From positions 1 to 64,000 of the forward strand of contig JALQYQ010000026.1 of assembly GCA_023262855.1 (NCBI GenBank): a stretch of DNA of 64,000 bases. The letters are read 5' to 3'. This stretch comes from Crocinitomicaceae bacterium. GTDB lineage: Bacteria > Bacteroidota > Bacteroidia > Flavobacteriales_D > Crocinitomicaceae. Shown here piece after piece: positions 62,420-64,000 of the stretch. The position numbers were made by a program, and so were the translations under genes. The stretch's first letter is position 1, and the number at the start of each line of letters is the position of its first letter. The notes beneath the pieces are model-generated. The model saw nothing but the letters and a program-made list of their open reading frames with translations. It was not told where the DNA came from and searched no databases.

Positions 62420-63538
62420 ATGCAATTCAAACACGTTATTGGTCAGCACGAACTGAAGAAACACTTAATTGAAGAGGTGAAGCACGAGAAAGTGAGTCAC
62501 GCTCAATTGTTTCTTGGTAACGCTGGTTATGGTGGATTGCCTTTGGCTTTATCCTTTGTTCAGTACTTGTTTTGTGAGCACAAAGGTGAGACAGATTCGT
62601 GTGGAACGTGTCCATCTTGTCACAAAGTCCAAGAATTACAGCATCCCGATTTGCATTTTTCTTTTCCCGTTGTTTTGGCAATCAACAAAAAATCAGATGC
62701 GTTTATAAAAGATTGGCGTGAACAGATCAAAGAACAACCTTATTTTAGTGGGAATGATTGGTTGAGAAGAATTGATGTCAAAGAACGCAAACCGGTAATA
62801 GGAACAGAAGAAAGTCAAGAAATCATCAAAAAATTGAGCCTTAAATCGTATGAAGGTGGATTTAAAGTGATGATTATTTGGATGGCAGAAGAAATGAATG
62901 CCACGTGTGCAAATAAATTGTTGAAGATACTTGAAGAACCACCAAAAAACACCTTGTTTATTTTGTTGTGTGAATCGCAAGATAAATTGCTTCAAACGAT
63001 TATTTCTCGTACACAAATTCTTAAAATTCCACGCATTTCTTCGGATGATTTAACGAGCTATTTGAAGCAAACGGCGAATGTTTCGGCATCTGCAATAGAA
63101 AGTGTTGTTGGTCGAGTAGAAGGTGATCTTATTGCTGCGAATGAATTGTTAGGCTCGTCTTCTGAACAAGATGAAAATCGTGAACTATTCATTCAGTTGA
63201 TGCGCGTCTGTTACAAAAAAGACGTGATTCCAATGTTGGATTGGGCGGAAGAGATTGCATCCACCAGTAAAGAACGACAAAAAATCTTCGTGAATTATGC
63301 CTTACACATGTTCAGACAAAGCATGTTGCGCAATTATACGGAGCACCAACTCACAAAAGTTTCAACGGAAGAAGATCAATTTTTGAAAAACTTTGCACGG
63401 TTTATTACAGGTAAAAATGTCTTTGATTTCATGGAAACATTTAACGATGCTCACTATCACATTGAACGAAATGCCAACACAAAAATCCTGTTTACAAATT
63501 TGTGTTTTAAGGTGATGCGTTATATTCACTTTGCATAG
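62420..63538 (+). CDS. holB: DNA polymerase III delta-prime subunit
   Basis: A 372-residue clamp-loader subunit. The degenerate ATP loop GNAGYGGLPLALS lacks the usual GK(S/T), as is normal for delta-prime. A zinc module follows (CEHKGETDSCGTCPSCHKV), then the arginine-finger-type SRTQILKIPRI segment. A poor promoter-like TAATTTTA lies 4 bases before the ATG. ricT follows after 76 bp, the same pairing as holB-yaaT in Bacillus. Confidence 0.93.
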   Translation: MQFKHVIGQHELKKHLIEEVKHEKVSHAQLFLGNAGYGGLPLALSFVQYLFCEHKGETDSCGTCPSCHKVQELQHPDLHFSFPVVLAINKKSDAFIKDWREQIKEQPYFSGNDWLRRIDVKERKPVIGTEESQEIIKKLSLKSYEGGFKVMIIWMAEEMNATCANKLLKILEEPPKNTLFILLCESQDKLLQTIISRTQILKIPRISSDDLTSYLKQTANVSASAIESVVGRVEGDLIAANELLGSSSEQDENRELFIQLMRVCYKKDVIPMLDWAEEIASTSKERQKIFVNYALHMFRQSMLRNYTEHQLTKVSTEEDQFLKNFARFITGKNVFDFMETFNDAHYHIERNANTKILFTNLCFKVMRYIHFA

Positions 63539-63614
63539 TTGGTAATTCTATTTTCATTCACGCAAAACTTTCTGTGATTTATTTCCTATTTTTACACAAC
63601 TAATAAAAAGAATT

Positions 63615-64000
63615 ATGGGCTGTTCAAATTGCAGTAGTGGAGGAGGAACTCCACGTGGTTGTAAGAATAATGGCACTTGTAGTTCTGGCGGTTGTAATAA
63701 ACTTGAGGTGTATGATTGGTTAGCAAATATTGCCTTGCCAACTGGTCAAACAGCCTACGATATAGTAGAAATTCGATTTAAAAATAGTCGAAAAAGTTTC
63801 TTTAGAAACTCTAAAAGTTTAAGTCTTCAAGTCGGCGATGTAGTTGTTGTTGAAGCGAGTCCAGGTTACGATGTTGGAGTTGTATCTGTGACGGGAGAAC
63901 TAGCCAGAATACAAGTGAAAAAGAAAGCTGCCGGTTTTAAACCGATGGAAGCGAAGAAAATCATGCGTATTGCGAATCAAGAAGACATTGACAAGTGGAT
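63615..64000 (+). CDS. ricT: RicT/YaaT-type PSP1 domain protein, N-terminal part (cut by window edge)
   Basis: An open frame of 128 codons runs from the ATG at 63615 to the window end. The N-terminal 30 residues hold five Cys (3, 6, 16, 22, 27), a Cys-rich head typical of Bacteroidota members and a possible metal or Fe-S site. The PSP1 region then begins (VYDWLANIALPTGQTAYDIV, VEIRFKNSRKSFFRN, VVVVEASPGYDVG). In Bacillus RicT belongs to the RicAFT complex that influences RNA processing. It lies downstream of holB as in Bacillus. The C-terminus is not in the window. Confidence 0.88.
   Translation, partial: MGCSNCSSGGGTPRGCKNNGTCSSGGCNKLEVYDWLANIALPTGQTAYDIVEIRFKNSRKSFFRNSKSLSLQVGDVVVVEASPGYDVGVVSVTGELARIQVKKKAAGFKPMEAKKIMRIANQEDIDKW

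Overview
The window is a chromosomal segment from a low-GC Gram-negative Bacteroidota, most likely a Flavobacteriales member and possibly close to Fluviicola/Crocinitomicaceae. The evidence is as follows. Several secreted proteins end in type IX secretion (T9SS) sorting domains. Start codons lack clear Shine-Dalgarno sequences. At least sixteen upstream regions carry the Bacteroidota promoter core TAnnTTTG. The IspG is the long form with an inserted domain. Succinate dehydrogenase has a single cytochrome b subunit, and the MnmG, YbeY and RicT variants are of the Bacteroidota type. The genus is an inference. I see no phage, insertion sequence, CRISPR array or rRNA operon.

Layout. 1-6.3 kb: outer-membrane and lipid-related genes on the minus strand (FadL-like porin, SGNH-like lipoprotein, secreted esterase, TspO), a TIGR03032-like protein and a small lipoprotein. 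6.5-11.8 kb: LtaS-like sulfatase, an orphan HsdR_N nuclease-like protein, mnmE and a small lipoprotein. 11.9-17.2 kb: a phosphate locus with two OprO/P-like porins divergent from a DUF47 protein and a PiT transporter. 17.3-20.8 kb: Tat-type pirin, tadA, an LD-carboxypeptidase, a 30-residue membrane peptide and a tiny T9SS protein. 20.9-24.5 kb: sdhCAB. 24.6-29.4 kb: PA-domain T9SS protein, beta-barrel protein, Hsp15, YjbR and a desaturase. 29.6-37.7 kb: ispG, then the operon DUF4175 - ATPase - ybeY - mnmG. 37.9-45.6 kb: gltX-folB, a T9SS protein, tRNA-Cys, a membrane protein, an ECF sigma factor with an anti-sigma-like partner, a TlpA-like protein and rpiB. 45.6-46.3 kb: a 700-bp gene-free AT-rich region. 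46.3-64 kb: histidine kinase with LytTR regulator, SiaC-like protein, rnr, ferritin, a giant propeller/adenylate cyclase/HD receptor, a stress protein, GH3, a DMT transporter, a lipoprotein, a Lys/Glu helix protein, holB and the start of ricT.

Two observations may be connected. Two 16-bp sites flanking the mnmG start match the parS (ParB/Spo0J) consensus exactly, and two weaker copies lie within 7 kb. About 12 kb further on, the gene-free region at 45.64-46.34 kb holds three exact matches to the relaxed DnaA-box consensus within 211 bp. Together they suggest that the window lies close to the replication origin. I could not settle GC skew by eye.

The most unusual protein is the 1301-residue product at 52.9-56.8 kb. 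It has a periplasmic Reg_prop propeller and Y_Y_Y domain, one membrane helix, a complete class III cyclase with the Lys/Asp pair typical of adenylate cyclases, and a C-terminal HD phosphohydrolase domain. Other points of interest are an SGNH protein with two catalytic residues replaced, a Pho-box-like repeat array before the PiT operon, a duplicated segment inside the PiT loop, an anti-sigma-like protein ending in a gliding-motility-type C-terminal domain, and three terminator hairpins placed just before the next gene's start codon.
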